Shown: positions 10,293 through 21,647 of the stretch, piece after piece
How the letters are laid out: each line of letters starts with the position of its first letter
Numbering within the stretch: the first letter of the stretch is position 1
NCBI GenBank assembly: GCA_963920575.1
Contig: OY986971.1
Coordinates: forward strand, 12,154,779 to 12,218,778
Direction of reading: 5' to 3'
Origin: Narthecium ossifragum
Lineage: Eukaryota > Streptophyta > Magnoliopsida > Dioscoreales > Nartheciaceae
DNA: 64,000 nucleotides
Notes under the pieces: model-generated
Database searches by the model: none
What the model was told of the DNA's origin: nothing
The model's input: the letters and a program-made list of their open reading frames with translations, nothing else
Program-made: the position numbers and the translations under genes

Positions 10293-11339
10293 TCTTTTAA
10301 TCAAGGTGATTTACAGTACGATCCAGAGATAGAAAGAACTTTACGCAGGTTAAGGAGGGAAGCTCGGAGAAACTTTGAGGAGAATGATTTGCATCTTGAT
10401 TTCCCAATTGCTAGTGATTCGGAATTAGAAGAGGAGGAAGTTATGGCCGGAAATCGGACTTTGAAAGAACTTGCAGCCCCAGATTTGAATCAACAACCCT
10501 TATGTATTACATTCCCTACTTTGGATGTTGCTACTACTTTTGAATTGAAATATAGAATGATACATCTCTTACCCACTTTTCATGGACTTGCAGGAGAGGA
10601 TCCTCACAAGCATTTAAAAGAGCTTCATGTTGTGTGCACAAGCATGAAACCTATGGGGGTGACTGAAGATCAGATCAAATTGAGAGCCTTCCCATTTTCT
10701 TTGAAGGATTCGGCTAAGGATTGGCTTTATTAGTTACCCTCTGGGAGTATTACCACATGGAACGAGATGAAGAGGTTATTTTTGGAGAAATATTTTCCAG
10801 CTTCATGGGCGGCCAACATTCGGAAAGAGATCTGTGGCGTAAGGCAGCATAACGGAGAGTCTCTACACGAGTATTGGGAACGTTTCAAGAAATTAAGTGC
10901 AAGCTGTCCCCATCACCAAATTTGTGATCAATTACTTATCCAATATTTTTATGAGGGCTTACTAACCACTGGTAGGAGTATGATTGATGCCGCTAGTGGA
11001 GGAGTTTCTGAAGCCGCGAGTAACTTGATTGCAAATATGACGGCTAATTCTCAACAATTTACCACTAGACTTGATTCTTATTCAAAACATGTTAATGAGG
11101 TAAATGTCTCATCCCTTGAACAACAGATTGCGAGTCTAACTTCTCTTGTTCGTCAATTAGCTGTAGGTAACACGCAAACAGCGAAGGTTTGTGGGATTTG
11201 TTCGGTGGCAGGACATCCAACCGATATGTGCCCAACTCTTCAAGAGGAGCCCAGTGAACAAGTGAATGCCGCGGGTAGTTTCCCTGGACTACCGCAAAGG
11301 AAGTATAATCCATATTCAAACACGTATAATCCGGGATGA
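10293..11339 (+). pseudogene. gag of element 2, Athila type, with stops
   Basis: The frame opens after a TGA at 10290. It encodes an Arg/Glu-rich start, a capsid-like region (FPTLDVATTFELKYRMIHLL, FHGLAGEDP, FPFSLKDSAKDWLY) and a second half with YFYEGL and a Cys-Cys-His-Cys zinc knuckle (CGICSVAGHPTDMC, about 11190-11231). An in-frame TAG at 10731-10733 splits the capsid; a TGA at 11337 ends it, and the C-terminal linker beyond carries more stops. The structural particle protein is recognisable but not expressible from this copy. Confidence 0.85.
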
Positions 11340-11559
11340 AGGGATCACCCCAATCTCAAATATGGGAATCCACAAGTAAATCAGCCCACAACTTAATTCC
11401 GCCCAACTGGCCAGTAATATCAACAATATAGATCTCCATACCCCCCGAGACCACAACCAAACCCAACTTCTAATTCCGGTATGTCTTTAGAAGATTGGTA
11501 AATCCCTTGCTACTAATACTTTGTAATTACAACAGGAGGCAAAGGTCAGTATTCAAGGC

Positions 11560-12555
11560 TTGGAATATCAGGTGGGCCAGATGGCGACTGCAATTTGCAA
11601 GCTAGAGGCGCAAAGTTCGGGAAAATTACCCTCTCAAACGGTAACAAATCCAAGAGAAAATGCAAGTGCAATTATTTTGAGAAGTGGTGAAGAAGTTGAG
11701 ATTCCAGCAAAGGAAGTCACTGCATGGTCACCGCAAGGAAAAGAGCAAAACATTGTTGCGGACAAAGACTTTCCCGATGACGATGTACCTAAACGTAAGT
11801 TTACACGTCTATCTGATTATAAACCTGTACCTCCTTTTCCTCAGGCTTTAGCTGAATCTAGAAGATAAGAGAAGAATTCAGATCTATATGAGACTTTTCG
11901 TCGATGCGAGGTAAATATTCCACTATTAGATGCTATTAAACAAGTACCTTGTTATGCTAAATTCTTGAAAGAATTGTGTACAATTAAGAGGAAACAGAAA
12001 TTTTAAAGATGTGAAAAGGTGAGAGTAGGTGATAATGTTTCCGCAATTATTCAAAGAAAGATTCCTGTGAAGTGTAAAGATCCAGGTATGTTTATTATCC
12101 CATGTACAATTGGTAACACTAAATTTGAAAGAGCCATGTTAGATTTAGGAGCTTCTATCAATGTCATGCCATATTCTTCTTTGAAACTTGGACCTTTGAA
12201 TGAAACTGGTGTTGTGATTCGATTGGCTGACAAATCTAACGCCTATCCTAAAGGTGTAGTTGAAGATATTCTTGTACAAGTCAATGATTTAGTTTTCCCT
12301 ACTGATTTTTATGTTCTTGATATGGAGAATGATAATCATACTACTCCTATTTTGTTGGGAAGACCATTCTTAAAGACATCCAATACTAAGATAGATATGC
12401 GTAGTGGCACACTTACCATGGAATTTGATGGTAAAATTGTTAAGTTTGAAATATATGATGCCAAGAAGTATCCTACTAATGATTGTGTTGTTTATTCTAT
12501 TGATGTGAGGGAATTGAAAGCTACAGTTGGAGATGCTTCGGGGGAGATTCTATAG
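11560..12555 (+). pseudogene. gag-protease linker and aspartic protease of element 2
   Basis: One frame with stops at 11866 and 12004. The first part is the Athila linker (KLPSQTVTNPREN and a short LRSGEEVE stretch; later NIPLLDAIKQVP). The retropepsin domain has the active-site motif LDLGASINVMPYS (Asp codon 12142-12144), in the DLGA form typical of this lineage, and the second conserved block ILLGRPFL. After VRELKA the frame runs through a TAG into the PRGIF module rather than into RT. It would cleave the gag polyprotein. Confidence 0.85.
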
Positions 12556-13038
12556 AAGGCAAATGAAGAAGCTGTCTAGTCTTGGCCAGTCCATCGCGAG
12601 GAAGACTCGGTCGACCGCCGAGAATACCAGGAGCATTTATTCGATGAACCTCCTCCGGCTGAAGTTGAAAGCATTCCTATTACGTCACGAGGTATATTTC
12701 CTGTGACTATTTCATCTTCATTAGTGGTTAAAAAGGAGATGACCTTAGTAGATATTTTCATAACTCGACGGATTTATTTTCGATCATGTGATCTTGACAT
12801 CCTTGACAATGCGAACGACGGCATTCTTAATAGGTCAATGGATGATTCGATTATAGTTAAGCATAATGTTGACTCCTTTATTCCTGATCACCATGATGAC
12901 ATGTATTTTTGTTTGAGAGATCTAAATATCTTGTTTACTGGTGTTAGTATGGAAAAGCTAACTCTCATTTTTGAAAAATACCACTTGGATTCTTATGCTA
13001 AAGTAACCTTGGTGGCACTACTGAGGTTAAATATTTAG
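12556..13038 (+). pseudogene. PRGIF/RIYFR module downstream of protease (element 2)
   Basis: Same frame as the protease, entered through TAG codons near 12553 and 12578. From SRGIFPVTISSS to the end (12690-13038) it is about nine-tenths identical by eye to element 1 at protein level: MTLVDIF, RIYFRSCDLDILD, a His/Asp-rich stretch, FCLRDLNILFTGVSM. Function unknown. It shows the module once belonged to a gag-protease-X polyprotein. Confidence 0.55.
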
Positions 13039-13426
13039 AATTTGGCACCCAGTGATTTTGCATCCCATCGTACTATAGAACGTCCACTGAGGGCATGATT
13101 TAAAATTCTCTATATTGTATAGAGTGGTGTAGTTTGCTTTATCTGCTTTATTGTGTGCTTGAGCGTGCTTGAAGTATTTTTAGGTTGTGTGCTTGCATGT
13201 TGCTTTTGTTTTTGCTTTGCTTTGCTTTTGTTTTTAGGTGATAGAGCATCCCCTATCATACCTGAAGAATTCGCCCAACAACGGTTGTTATGGAAATTCG
13301 GCCACCCTGAGGAGCCTTGGGCAGGATTTCAGCTATTCTGTCAATTGAAGTTCAAAGTTTGGCAACTCCCACAGTATTCAAGGAAAAATCATGACGTCGA
13401 GCCAATGACAATAAACAAAGGCGCTG

Positions 13427-13444
13427 CTTGGGAGGCAACCCAAG
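13427..13444 (+). other. Conserved hairpin, GGGAGGCAACCC copy (element 2)
   Basis: CTTGGGAGGCAACCCAAG: a perfect 6-bp stem with an AGGCAA loop, the best-formed of the four copies in this window. Confidence 0.6.
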
Positions 13445-14596
13445 GGGAGTTCGTTCCTTTCTCTTCTTATTTTTCGCATTTACATTTTAGTTATTTTTTC
13501 CTTTTCTTTGCATTCCACCTTACATTGGAGACAATGTTGGTTTCAAGTGTGGGGGAGGAGATTTAGGTTGCATATGCCATGAGCAAGAATTAATTAAGCT
13601 TGACATATTCATAACATGATTGAACGAGTGATCTTGCGACTTAGAATTAATTAGTTGAGTTATTTTCCTTGAGATGGTAGTGACTAAATTTAGTAGACAA
13701 AAGCTGGTGAGATTTTGAGCCTTTAGACTGACACATTCATATCAGTCTCACTATTTTCTTTAATGAGAGATATTCTTCCATGGATTTGTTTTGCTAGAAC
13801 TTGCTTTGATTCTATCTGAGATCACATTGACACATGCATACATGAACATGATTAAGGCCATCTTTGTTATAAGCTACATAAGCCAAATAGCCTACCTTGT
13901 GATTAAATTTTCCTTTTGCTAAATATCTTTGAGTTTTATTGACTTCATTGTAACGCACATTACAAGCCTTAAACCTGAAAAACAATGCCGATACCCAAGC
14001 CAAAGGACTACTGGAGCATTGATTATCATTATGATATGTATGGGTGTGCAAGTGTCAACTGTGGGGGTGTTTGGATCGTTGTATAGCTATGATTGGTGAA
14101 GTGGAGTATATTTTTCATACTCAATTCGTGAGTATGTTGTTTCTGAAAAAAAAACAAAAGAAAAGAAAAGAAAAGAAATGAAAAGCAAAAGAAAGTGAAG
14201 GAGGAAACTATTTCTCATGTTACAATATATGTTTATGAATCCTCCCAATAGTTATGTATGATTTCTACAAAGGTGAAAATTTTTGCAAAAGATTATTCCC
14301 TGTCTCATTCTAGTGGTGGAGAATGAGAAGATATGCAAGCTTATGGTAGATCATTTTTCATTGAAATGAATTTGAGTGAAACACATACCCTTCAAACACA
14401 TGAGAGTTGAGTGTTAATTTCCGTGAGGGTCTACTTATTTAGTACGCTCCATATTCAAGTGAAAATGCTCACTAACTAACTTTGAGTTGTTCAGGAATTT
14501 TTGTTCATGATGTGTTATGAGTTTTGAAAAGCTAAATTGTTTCTTTTGTTAATGGCGTTGCAATCTAGATATTTTGAGTGGAGTGAAATTCTAAGT

Positions 14597-14616
14597 TTTG
14601 CCCGAGGACGAGCAAA
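14597..14616 (+). other. Conserved hairpin next to the polypurine tract (element 2)
   Basis: TTTGCCCGAGGACGAGCAAA, identical in its core to element 1, 8 bases before the polypurine tract. Confidence 0.55.
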
Positions 14617-14635
14617 CGCTAAGTGTGGGGGAATT

Positions 14636-16082
14636 TGATGATGTTGCATAATGTTATATTTTTATCCCTTAATACTTAGTCTCCTGTGCTTATTTGGTAC
14701 CTAAATACACTCATTATTCTTATATTTTGATTTAGGATGCAATTGAAGTCCTTAAGTTCGAAAAGAAGCTGAAAAGAGTATATGGATCAACTTTAAAGAT
14801 TAAACTGTACCTGCTAATGAAGAACCAGATGATGTGCCATATATGGTTGGAATGCTCTTGAAGTCTAGTTTCTGGATAATTTTACGGTTCATGATTTGGA
14901 GCTTCCTAGATAAAGTTACAGTGCTTTTACTACAACCAGCGCAGGGCATAATAGCAGAAGAAATATACAGAGAATAAAAGATCGATCGTCTTGTGCACCC
15001 AGCGAGGATCGACCGCGACGATAAATCTGAAATCCGGAATAAAGAGATCGATCTTCTTTCTAGAAGAGATCAATCTGAGTCGGGGCGCAGCCACAATCTG
15101 GGAAGAAAAGATCGATCTTCTTTCCATAAAGATCGATCTTTGTTAACCGACTTTGCAGAATTAAGGGCTCAAATCTAATCCGAGGATGGCAAACTTATGG
15201 GCTATAAATAGGGTTCTTTTTAGGGTTTGAGGGGGGCGAATTCTAGAGGATTTTTGCTGCTACTTTCTATTTCTTTGATATTTCTAGGGTTCTTCTTTCT
15301 TCATTAAAGGATTGTTCTTGATGGCCGTGCGTGGCTAAACCTTAACTCTTGGTCGAGGAAACTGAAGCCTCGAAATCAATGAAACTGTGAGATCTAATCT
15401 ATTTTTATTGTTCAGTTTATACTTGAGTATTGAATGTTCTTCTGTGATTGGATGTTCATGATTGACTTGTCTAATTTCTAGGAGGCCTACTAGTTTATTA
15501 TTCATCGCAATCTACTGCTAGCTTGGATATCAAATCCGTAATTGTTTGATCCCTCTAATCTGCGAAGCAACTATGATCTATTGATTTACTGCGTTTCAGA
15601 AATTGTTAGATTTTAGGAAGAACGTTCGACTAAATTAAATGTAACCGCGTGTGCTTGTGTTATTTAGCTTCATCGATTTCCCTATTCTTAAGGCTGCTAC
15701 TAGATTAAATCTACAGCGCTTGTCTTAGGTTGTTTAGTAGTTAGGGTTGATTGGATCGCTTGTTTCTAATTAACTATGATTGAGGAGACATTCGAATTTA
15801 ATTTGAACGGTTAATATTCAAGGTGTGAATTGATATATACTTGCATCGATGATCGGTTACAAAGATTTGGATGGTAGATGTTGACTCAGACCAAGGTTTG
15901 TTCTCTTGATTAATTCCGTTTCTTCAATTTAGATTATTTCTCATTTATTTTCATTATATTCAAAACCCCCATCTTTGTTCACATAACACAAAACTTATAT
16001 TAAACAGTCCTCGTGGGATCGACTTGTACTCGCACAACTACATTTATTTTAAAGAGTATTGGTTGCTCGCGACAGCACACCA
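14636..16082 (+). repeat. 3' LTR of element 2 (1447 bp)
   Basis: Begins TGATGATGTTGC after the polypurine tract, ends GCACACCA followed by the AGGAT duplication. Array about 14979-15141, TATA CTATAAATAG at 15202-15211. Confidence 0.93.
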
Positions 16083-16509
16083 AGGATCGATCCTTCTGTG
16101 ATCATCTGAAAAGTATACTCTCTGTCAGGTCTGTCTGCATAAAAGGATCGATCCTTTTAAGGAAAATGATCGATCTTTCTTTCCTGAGTATTTACTGGTT
16201 TGCCATCCAGACTACGCCATTGGTACTAAAATTGCCGTAACTTCCTCTAAAAAACTCAGAATCACGAACCGTAAAATTCTACAGAAACTAGGCTTCAAAA
16301 GCTTTTCAATCATTTATGGAACATCATTTGGTTGTTCATGAGAAGGTACAGTTTTGGTGTTAAAGACCCATCTATGCTTCAATTTCCTGCATAATACAAA
16401 TAACTTTGTGTAGCAACATATACGGCCGAAATCATCTACATAAATTATGAAAACTCAGCAAATAAGCTGCTCTTAGTCATGTTCATTGTGCAATTTCATG
16501 CACTCATCA
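16083..16509 (-). repeat. 5' LTR of element A, first part (displaced by element 2)
   Basis: Read on the minus strand from 16509 it begins TGATGAGTGC, passes the conserved block around 16195-16330 (shared with 4370-4490 of element 1) and enters the palindrome array. The reading resumes at 8610. 16083-16087 is the AGGAT duplication. Confidence 0.85.
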
Positions 16510-17279
16510 GTCCCAAGGGGGGTTTCTACAGAGCTTTGGAGGGGAGAAAAGCAAGAAAGAAGGTGAAGAAATCTCCATCCATGGTCGGGTAAGCCACGGG
16601 CATGGCGGACGGATGATCTAGCGGGGATTAGGGTTTCTTCTTCATTATGGTTCATAGTTTTAATCTTTATTGTTAAACACTTTTCTATGTATTGAATCTT
16701 CAAGGATTATATCTATTGTTTACCTACTTTATCTCGTGAAATCTTTGCTATGCATTGCCGATTGTGAGAGTTGGTATTGTGTATTCTTAGAGATCTGGTA
16801 AGATAGAGTTAGGGCTTTGTCCCGATGAAGTTTTGCTATACGTTTCCTGTAGTGACAGCCGGTATCATATATTCTTAGGTTTGGGTTCGATGAAGTTAGA
16901 ACTATAATAAGGAAGAATCAATCATGGGAAGAGACATTTATATATTTTGTTAGATTCATAATTCCATATCTTCCGGTTAAGGTGATTGGGATGTGAATCC
17001 CTTAACTGAGTATTGAATGAACCGTTCCTAGAGGGAGAACCTAAGTCCGAGTGAAGGGATTCCCGACGCCTAGCCATATTAACACATTGATATCTCTAGT
17101 TAATCTTTGATTATGATTAAAGCCTTTGATTTAATTTAGTTAATTCTTAAGTTCTCTTTTGTCTTCAATTCATTGTTATTTGCGTTTTGGATGTTTTCTG
17201 CTTGTCTCTCTGTGCGTTCGACCTGTCTTATGTTGTGCTGTATCGCGACTGCTGTGCGTGACACATTTGAGCGATATCA
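16510..17279 (+). repeat. LTR 3' part (R-U5) of the element A family, plus strand
   Basis: Matches the reverse complement of about 7551-8310, ending with the precise LTR terminus GCGATATCA at 17279. It starts just downstream of where the TATA box would be and abuts the start of element A's LTR head to head. Most likely it is an older plus-strand LTR into which element A inserted; its upstream part would then lie beyond the left edge of the window. Confidence 0.75.
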
Positions 17280-17290
17280 TGGGGATTTAG

Positions 17291-19606
17291 TGTGAGGACC
17301 TGTCCCTCTACCCCTGTGGCTCGTTGTAGACCGCAAGGGCAATTTGGTTAATTGCGCCTTGTTGGTTTGTTTTACACCCGCGTGTGCAAACACCGGCCTT
17401 GTTTTGTGTTAATGCTTGTTTAGAATGGCTAGGTGGACCCGGGATCGGAAGATCCCAGCTCGGGCGCGCGAAAGCTTGCCTTTGGGCAGCTGACGACCCT
17501 TGAGCGATCGATCGCTCCTTGGAGCGATCGGTCGTACTCGTGAGCGAGTCGGTGGGTTTCGAGCCAGGGCGCGAGCGATCGATCGCTCCATGGAGCGACC
17601 GATTGGACTCGCGTCGGTGGCTTTTCTGCTTCGCGAGGACGGCCACCGCTGGCCGTCGCTCTCCTCTGTCAAAGGGGGGGAGGACTTTCCCTCCCTTCCC
17701 CTCACTTTTTCCCCCTTCCCCCGGCTTTCCCCTTCCCCTTTCCCTCCTTTTCTTCCCCTCCTCTTCCTCCTTCTCCTCCTTTCTTCTTCCTTCCTTCTTT
17801 CTCTCCCGAAGCCCTGTTTTTCCCCTGTTTCCGGCAGCCCACTTCCTCACCTCCGTTCTCCCTCCTCCGACCATCATTTTCGGCGTTCTAAGGCTCGTTG
17901 GATTCGTGGAAACGAGAGGAAGATCCTTTAAGTGGTTTAGAGGCTTGTTGGTGATCAAATCGCGGGGAATCAGCCAAGGAAAGCGCAGCTAGGTAGGGTT
18001 ATACCTACTGATGTTTATTTCGGGTTTTCTTGAGATCTAGCCGTTGAATCTTGTTGATCCTTGCTTTGTTGGTTTCCTTATACCTGTTAGAATTACTGAT
18101 ATGAGTTTCATGTTATTTGGTTGAGATTTGACTAGGTTTATTCCATGATTAAGCTCGGATTTCTGCTTTTCTGCTGTTCTTGAAGAACAGCCAGCTTGCG
18201 GCGAGTTTTCCGGCCGACGTGTACATGATCTTGGCTTTTCATAAACATAAGAGTTGTAGATCTATTCGTTAGCTTTCCATTCCATCTTGTTTCGTAATTT
18301 GTTAATTTTGCTACGATTTCTGATGAATTGTTTGCTGGAGGGCTGCGTTGCAGCAATTAATGAGTAAGTTAGTTTGATTAACGATTTTGATTAGCGTTGT
18401 CCCGTTAATCCAACCGTTGGATGATTACGAATTTTGGATATATGGATCCTGGTATATACACCTACTGGTGGTTAAGTTGGATCTTGAATCCGATATCGTT
18501 TGGATATCGGATCGACAAGATCAAATAGCCCCTAAGTAGAGGTTTTGGGTGTTTGAATATAATATTATATTTCGAAATATAATATTATATTGTTTACTGT
18601 TCATCAGGGGTTTTCTGGGTTGCTTCCCGTTGCAGGAGTTCGCGGTTGACGGTCGTGGTACTGTCGTAAAGCCGGGACCCGCTGCGGATCGGCTGGCAGC
18701 GGTCGGTAGTGCCGCTGCAGCGATCCAGTAGATTTATATGATACTTGACATACTGTTGCATGCTCTGCTTCTTATCTGTGTATGTCATAGCATGCATTGT
18801 TGATTGTGCATTAGTTGCATTGGTTAGGGCGTGGGTGATCTTTGGGTCACCGTCCCGAGGCTGGAAGCTCGGACTTAGCCCTAGGACCGTGGTTGGGCTG
18901 TTTGGACCCGGTTTGAATTGTGGTGTCCAGTCGATTCGATGATAGGCTTAGATTACTGGTACACTTGTGGCTTGATGATTGTAGAGGTCATGTCGGCCTT
19001 GAGTCGGATGCTGAGGTGTAGCCGGTGTCCCAATGTGCTGACCTTTGGTGTCGCCAGTGTTGTTCCTGTTACTGAGTGCCGTCCCTGGGCCTCAGGGACA
19101 CGCGGTGGGGTTATGGGACCCCTGTATACACCCAGGTCCTACTTAAGGGTGACACTGTTGCGTTTCCCTCTTCCTTCTGTGTGTCGTAGTGTAGATCCCT
19201 ACTGAGCTTAGTGCTCACTTCTACCCGGGCTGCGTTTTGCAGGTGCAGGCGTCAGTTCTTCCTCTGTGGCCCCTACCAGGCAGTTGGTCGGCAGTGCGGC
19301 GGCGCCTGGTGGACTTTGAGAGGTGGCGATATTTAATGCTTTTACCCTTTTGTTAGTTAGTCTCCTACGGGAGTAATGTTGTATTTGAATCTTCCCCTCT
19401 CCGAGGATATGTATATTAACACTTTGAGTTTTTAATCTGAGGTTCGAGGTTTTGCTAATCATTGTTGTCTTTAATTGAGGGTGTTTTGGTGAATTGCTAG
19501 GGAGACCAATAGGTTAGAGGGAACCCTCGCCGTTCTTTTCTGCGTTTTGTAGGTTCCGGTTCACGTCGCCCGGCCCGGTTGGGCTTTCGCGGGTTGGGGC
19601 ACGACA
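17291..19606 (+). mobile_element. Solo LTR I (2316 bp, TGTGAGGACC family)
   Basis: Starts TGTGAGGACC and ends GGGGCACGACA, with the perfect duplication TTTAG at 17286-17290 and 19607-19611. No interior is attached, so it is a solo LTR left by LTR-LTR recombination. It contains two perfect 16-bp palindromes (17502-17517 and 17573-17588) and a pyrimidine-rich tract (about 17688-17850). Related LTRs are solo II, solo III and 61486-62807. Long ORFs in it follow base composition only. Confidence 0.92.
17502..17588. promoter_or_regulatory. Palindrome array of solo LTR I
   Basis: Two copies of GAGCGATCGATCGCTC with imperfect relatives (GGAGCGATCGGTCG and GGAGCGACCGATTGG) between and after them. Role inferred by analogy with the other arrays. 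Confidence 0.5.
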
Positions 19607-19613
19607 TTTAGAA

Positions 19614-20860
19614 TCAATCAACTGAAGGTGTGGAATGTGGAAATTCATTTTTGATGTAGGTAAAAATGTCTTCAAGTTGCTTGGACATCTTCGCTTGATC
19701 TTCAGTGATCTGTCCTTGGGAAGCCTTGATGTCACCTTAATTAACTTCCATCCTTTCCAATCTTGCTTCTAGCTCATCAAGTCTTTGTGCCATGGTGTGA
19801 CGAGCTCGGCTATGGGAGGATTCACCTTGATATCTTTGAAGTCTAGGCTATCCTTCCTCTTCCCCCACATCTTCCTCATCATGCTCTCCTTGATTTTCTC
19901 CTTCCTCATCATTCACCATAAGGTCATGAGCGATAAAACCTAAGGCTCGTTTGGTTTTCAACATTCTTGTATAGGTGGATTTACTGAAGGGTTGAGATAG
20001 GGGTTTTCTATCTTCAATAGTAAGGGTTTGCTAGATTTTAGTTAGGAGTCCTCCAAAGGGTAGGGATTGCCTAATCGTAAGGTTAACATCTCTTTGATAA
20101 TTATAAAGCCTAAGTTTTGAGGCTTCTCCCTAACCATGCATGAAAGGATGTAAGCATGAATAGGCTTCAAGTGATCATGGTGGCCAACCTTGGGAAATAA
20201 GTTTGTTCCTAGAAAGTGGGCAAGCTCCCAATAGTGTGGATTCAGGTCATTTAGTTCTATGGGAATTTTGTCAACTCGACTAGGTATAAGGATGGCCTTT
20301 CTCCCTCGCTTATCCCTATCAAATCTTGGGAGATCCTCATACGAAGTAAAATAGGTGCACTCCCCTTGATTTGATGCATTTAGTATCTCATTTAGCCATT
20401 CTATCGTAATCTTTATTTCATTTCCATACACATAGCTACTAATGGCCACACTTCCTTCATCATCAATATCCTCAGAGATGTTGCAATAAAAATATCGGAC
20501 CATATCAGGATACATGAATTTGGGAAAATTTAAGAAGTCCTTCCATCCCATATTCATAAAAAATCATTCCACAACAACATCTCTTCCTATGGGGATCTTA
20601 AGGGCTCTACCTAAAACCACAAATTTTTCTCTAAAGTCAGGCCAAGACTTATACCTTTCCTTGTCTAGGAAGAGGTAATCATCGAAGGAAGGAGTAGATG
20701 AAGGCATGGATGAGGACCCTCCGCCTGAACCTTTGTATTTCTTCATCCCTGCGATTCTCTTTGCTATTGCCTGCTTCCTCTTTTCAGCTTGCATCGGAGC
20801 CTGGGGTAGAGGAGTCGGTGCCTGAGGTGGAGGAGGTCGAGCATTCTTGGTGCGAGGCAT
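19614..20860 (-). pseudogene. Decayed ORF like the 'putative plant transposon protein' group
   Basis: Starts MPRTKNARPPPP at 20860. A Pro-rich and basic N-terminus is followed by KERYKSWPDFREKF, GRDVVVE, an in-frame TGA (20561-20563), GWKDFLNFPKFMYPDMVRYF, VYGNEIKITIEWLNEIL, then a conserved stretch with HYWELAHFLGTNLFP. After a TAA near 20042 a weak coiled-coil-like tail (AQRLDELEARLERM) can be followed to a final stop at 19614-19616. This order matches proteins found beside plant Ty3 elements and annotated as putative plant transposon protein; their function is unknown to me. Stops and at least one frameshift make it a pseudogene. Confidence 0.55.
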
Positions 20861-20990
20861 GGTGCGAGGCTCGATTAAGGTTTTGAGAGGAGAGGCGTAG
20901 GGCGCGGTCGAACCAGAGGAGTGGCGATCGATGGAGAGAGGCTAGGGCACAGTCGAACAAGGAGAAGAATGGATGTTTGATTGAGTGGGG

Positions 20991-21000
20991 GGTTTATAAG
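20991..21000 (-). promoter_or_regulatory. TATA box upstream of the transposon-protein ORF
   Basis: CTTATAAACC on the minus strand, 130 bp before the ATG at 20860 and about 55 bp downstream of a palindrome array, the same promoter layout as the LTRs. Confidence 0.5.
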
Positions 21001-21049
21001 GGGAGACGTGAAAATTACTGAAAAACCCTCACTTATGTTGTCACACAAT

Positions 21050-21470
21050 CCGTGGCGGTCTACCCTCAGAAGTTGGCGGTCGACCGTCGTGCACAATACG
21101 TGTAAAATGAAAATCTCACGGTCGATCCTAAGAAGTTGGCGGTTGACCGTCAGCGCATAATATGTGTAAAAAGAAAATATCACGGTCGATCCTATGAAGT
21201 TGGCGGTCGACCGTCAGACGCGATATGTGAAAACAAAAGTGTACTCTGCGCGTTGCTGGCGGTCGATCCATGCATCGTCCGCCATATCGACCGTCATGTA
21301 CAAAAACTCAACCTTCTTGAGCCACGGTCGATCCACCCATCGACCGCCGTATCGACCGTGAGCCTCTGTTGTGAAAAATGCTTTCCGGGATCGTTGCTCC
21401 GATCGACCATCGCATCTTCACTTTTCATCATCATACTCCACGGTCGACCGCCGCATCGTCCGTGAGCTTA
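21050..21470. promoter_or_regulatory. GGTCGACC-type palindrome array
   Basis: About 12 sites built on GGTCGACCG or GGTCGATCC, many preceded by TTGGCGGT or CCACGGT, spaced 20-60 bp. The core is GTCGAC rather than GATCGATC. The array at 63158-63365 uses the same core. Confidence 0.55.
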
Positions 21471-21479
21471 CAATATTTA

Positions 21480-21647
21480 AAAACACAAAATCCAAACCGC
21501 CACGGTTGCACGGTGGATGCACCAAACTTGGCAAAATAAAATGTCGTATCGACAAGGCGTAGTTTACCAAACTGCCCTTACTGTCTACAACGAGCCACGG
21601 GCCCGACCCAGGCGGTCGGCCCAAGAGTAGAGGGACAGGCACTCACA
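21480..21647 (-). repeat. LTR 5' end of a TGTGAG-family relative, minus strand
   Basis: On the minus strand from 21647: TGTGAGTGCCTGTCCCTCTA, then a GGCTCGTTGTAGAC and GGGCAGTTTGGTAAACT stretch that matches the start of solo LTR I. Further in it diverges and leads into the palindrome array and the ORF promoter. No matching LTR end was found, so the element is truncated or chimeric. Confidence 0.55.

Larger units (their letters stand above)
13039..14635 (+). other. 3' non-coding region of element 2
   Basis: Non-coding, parallel to 2599-4171. Contains a conserved hairpin at 13427-13444, GTGTGGGGGAGGAGAT near 13549, an A/G-rich patch at 14143-14200, the hairpin at 14597-14616 and the polypurine tract GTGGGGGAA (14625-14633). 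The ORF 13153-13566 crosses the hairpin and is not supported as a gene. Confidence 0.6.
8611..16082 (+). mobile_element. Element 2: gag-protease Athila-like element lacking RT and integrase
   Basis: Complete element of 7472 bp. LTRs at 8611-10090 and 14636-16082 are flanked by a perfect 5-bp duplication, AGGAT (8606-8610 and 16083-16087). Inside are a tRNA-Asp primer site, gag, protease, the PRGIF module, a 3' non-coding region and a polypurine tract. No trace of RT, RNase H or integrase is seen. Several in-frame stops make it inactive in coding terms. It belongs to the same family as elements 1 and A. Confidence 0.93.

Noticed and set aside
17308..17958. 216-codon minus ORF rich in Lys/Glu/Arg, with overlapping plus ORFs
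   Set aside because: It is the complement of the pyrimidine-rich tract of solo LTR I; no domain, and related LTRs do not share the frame.
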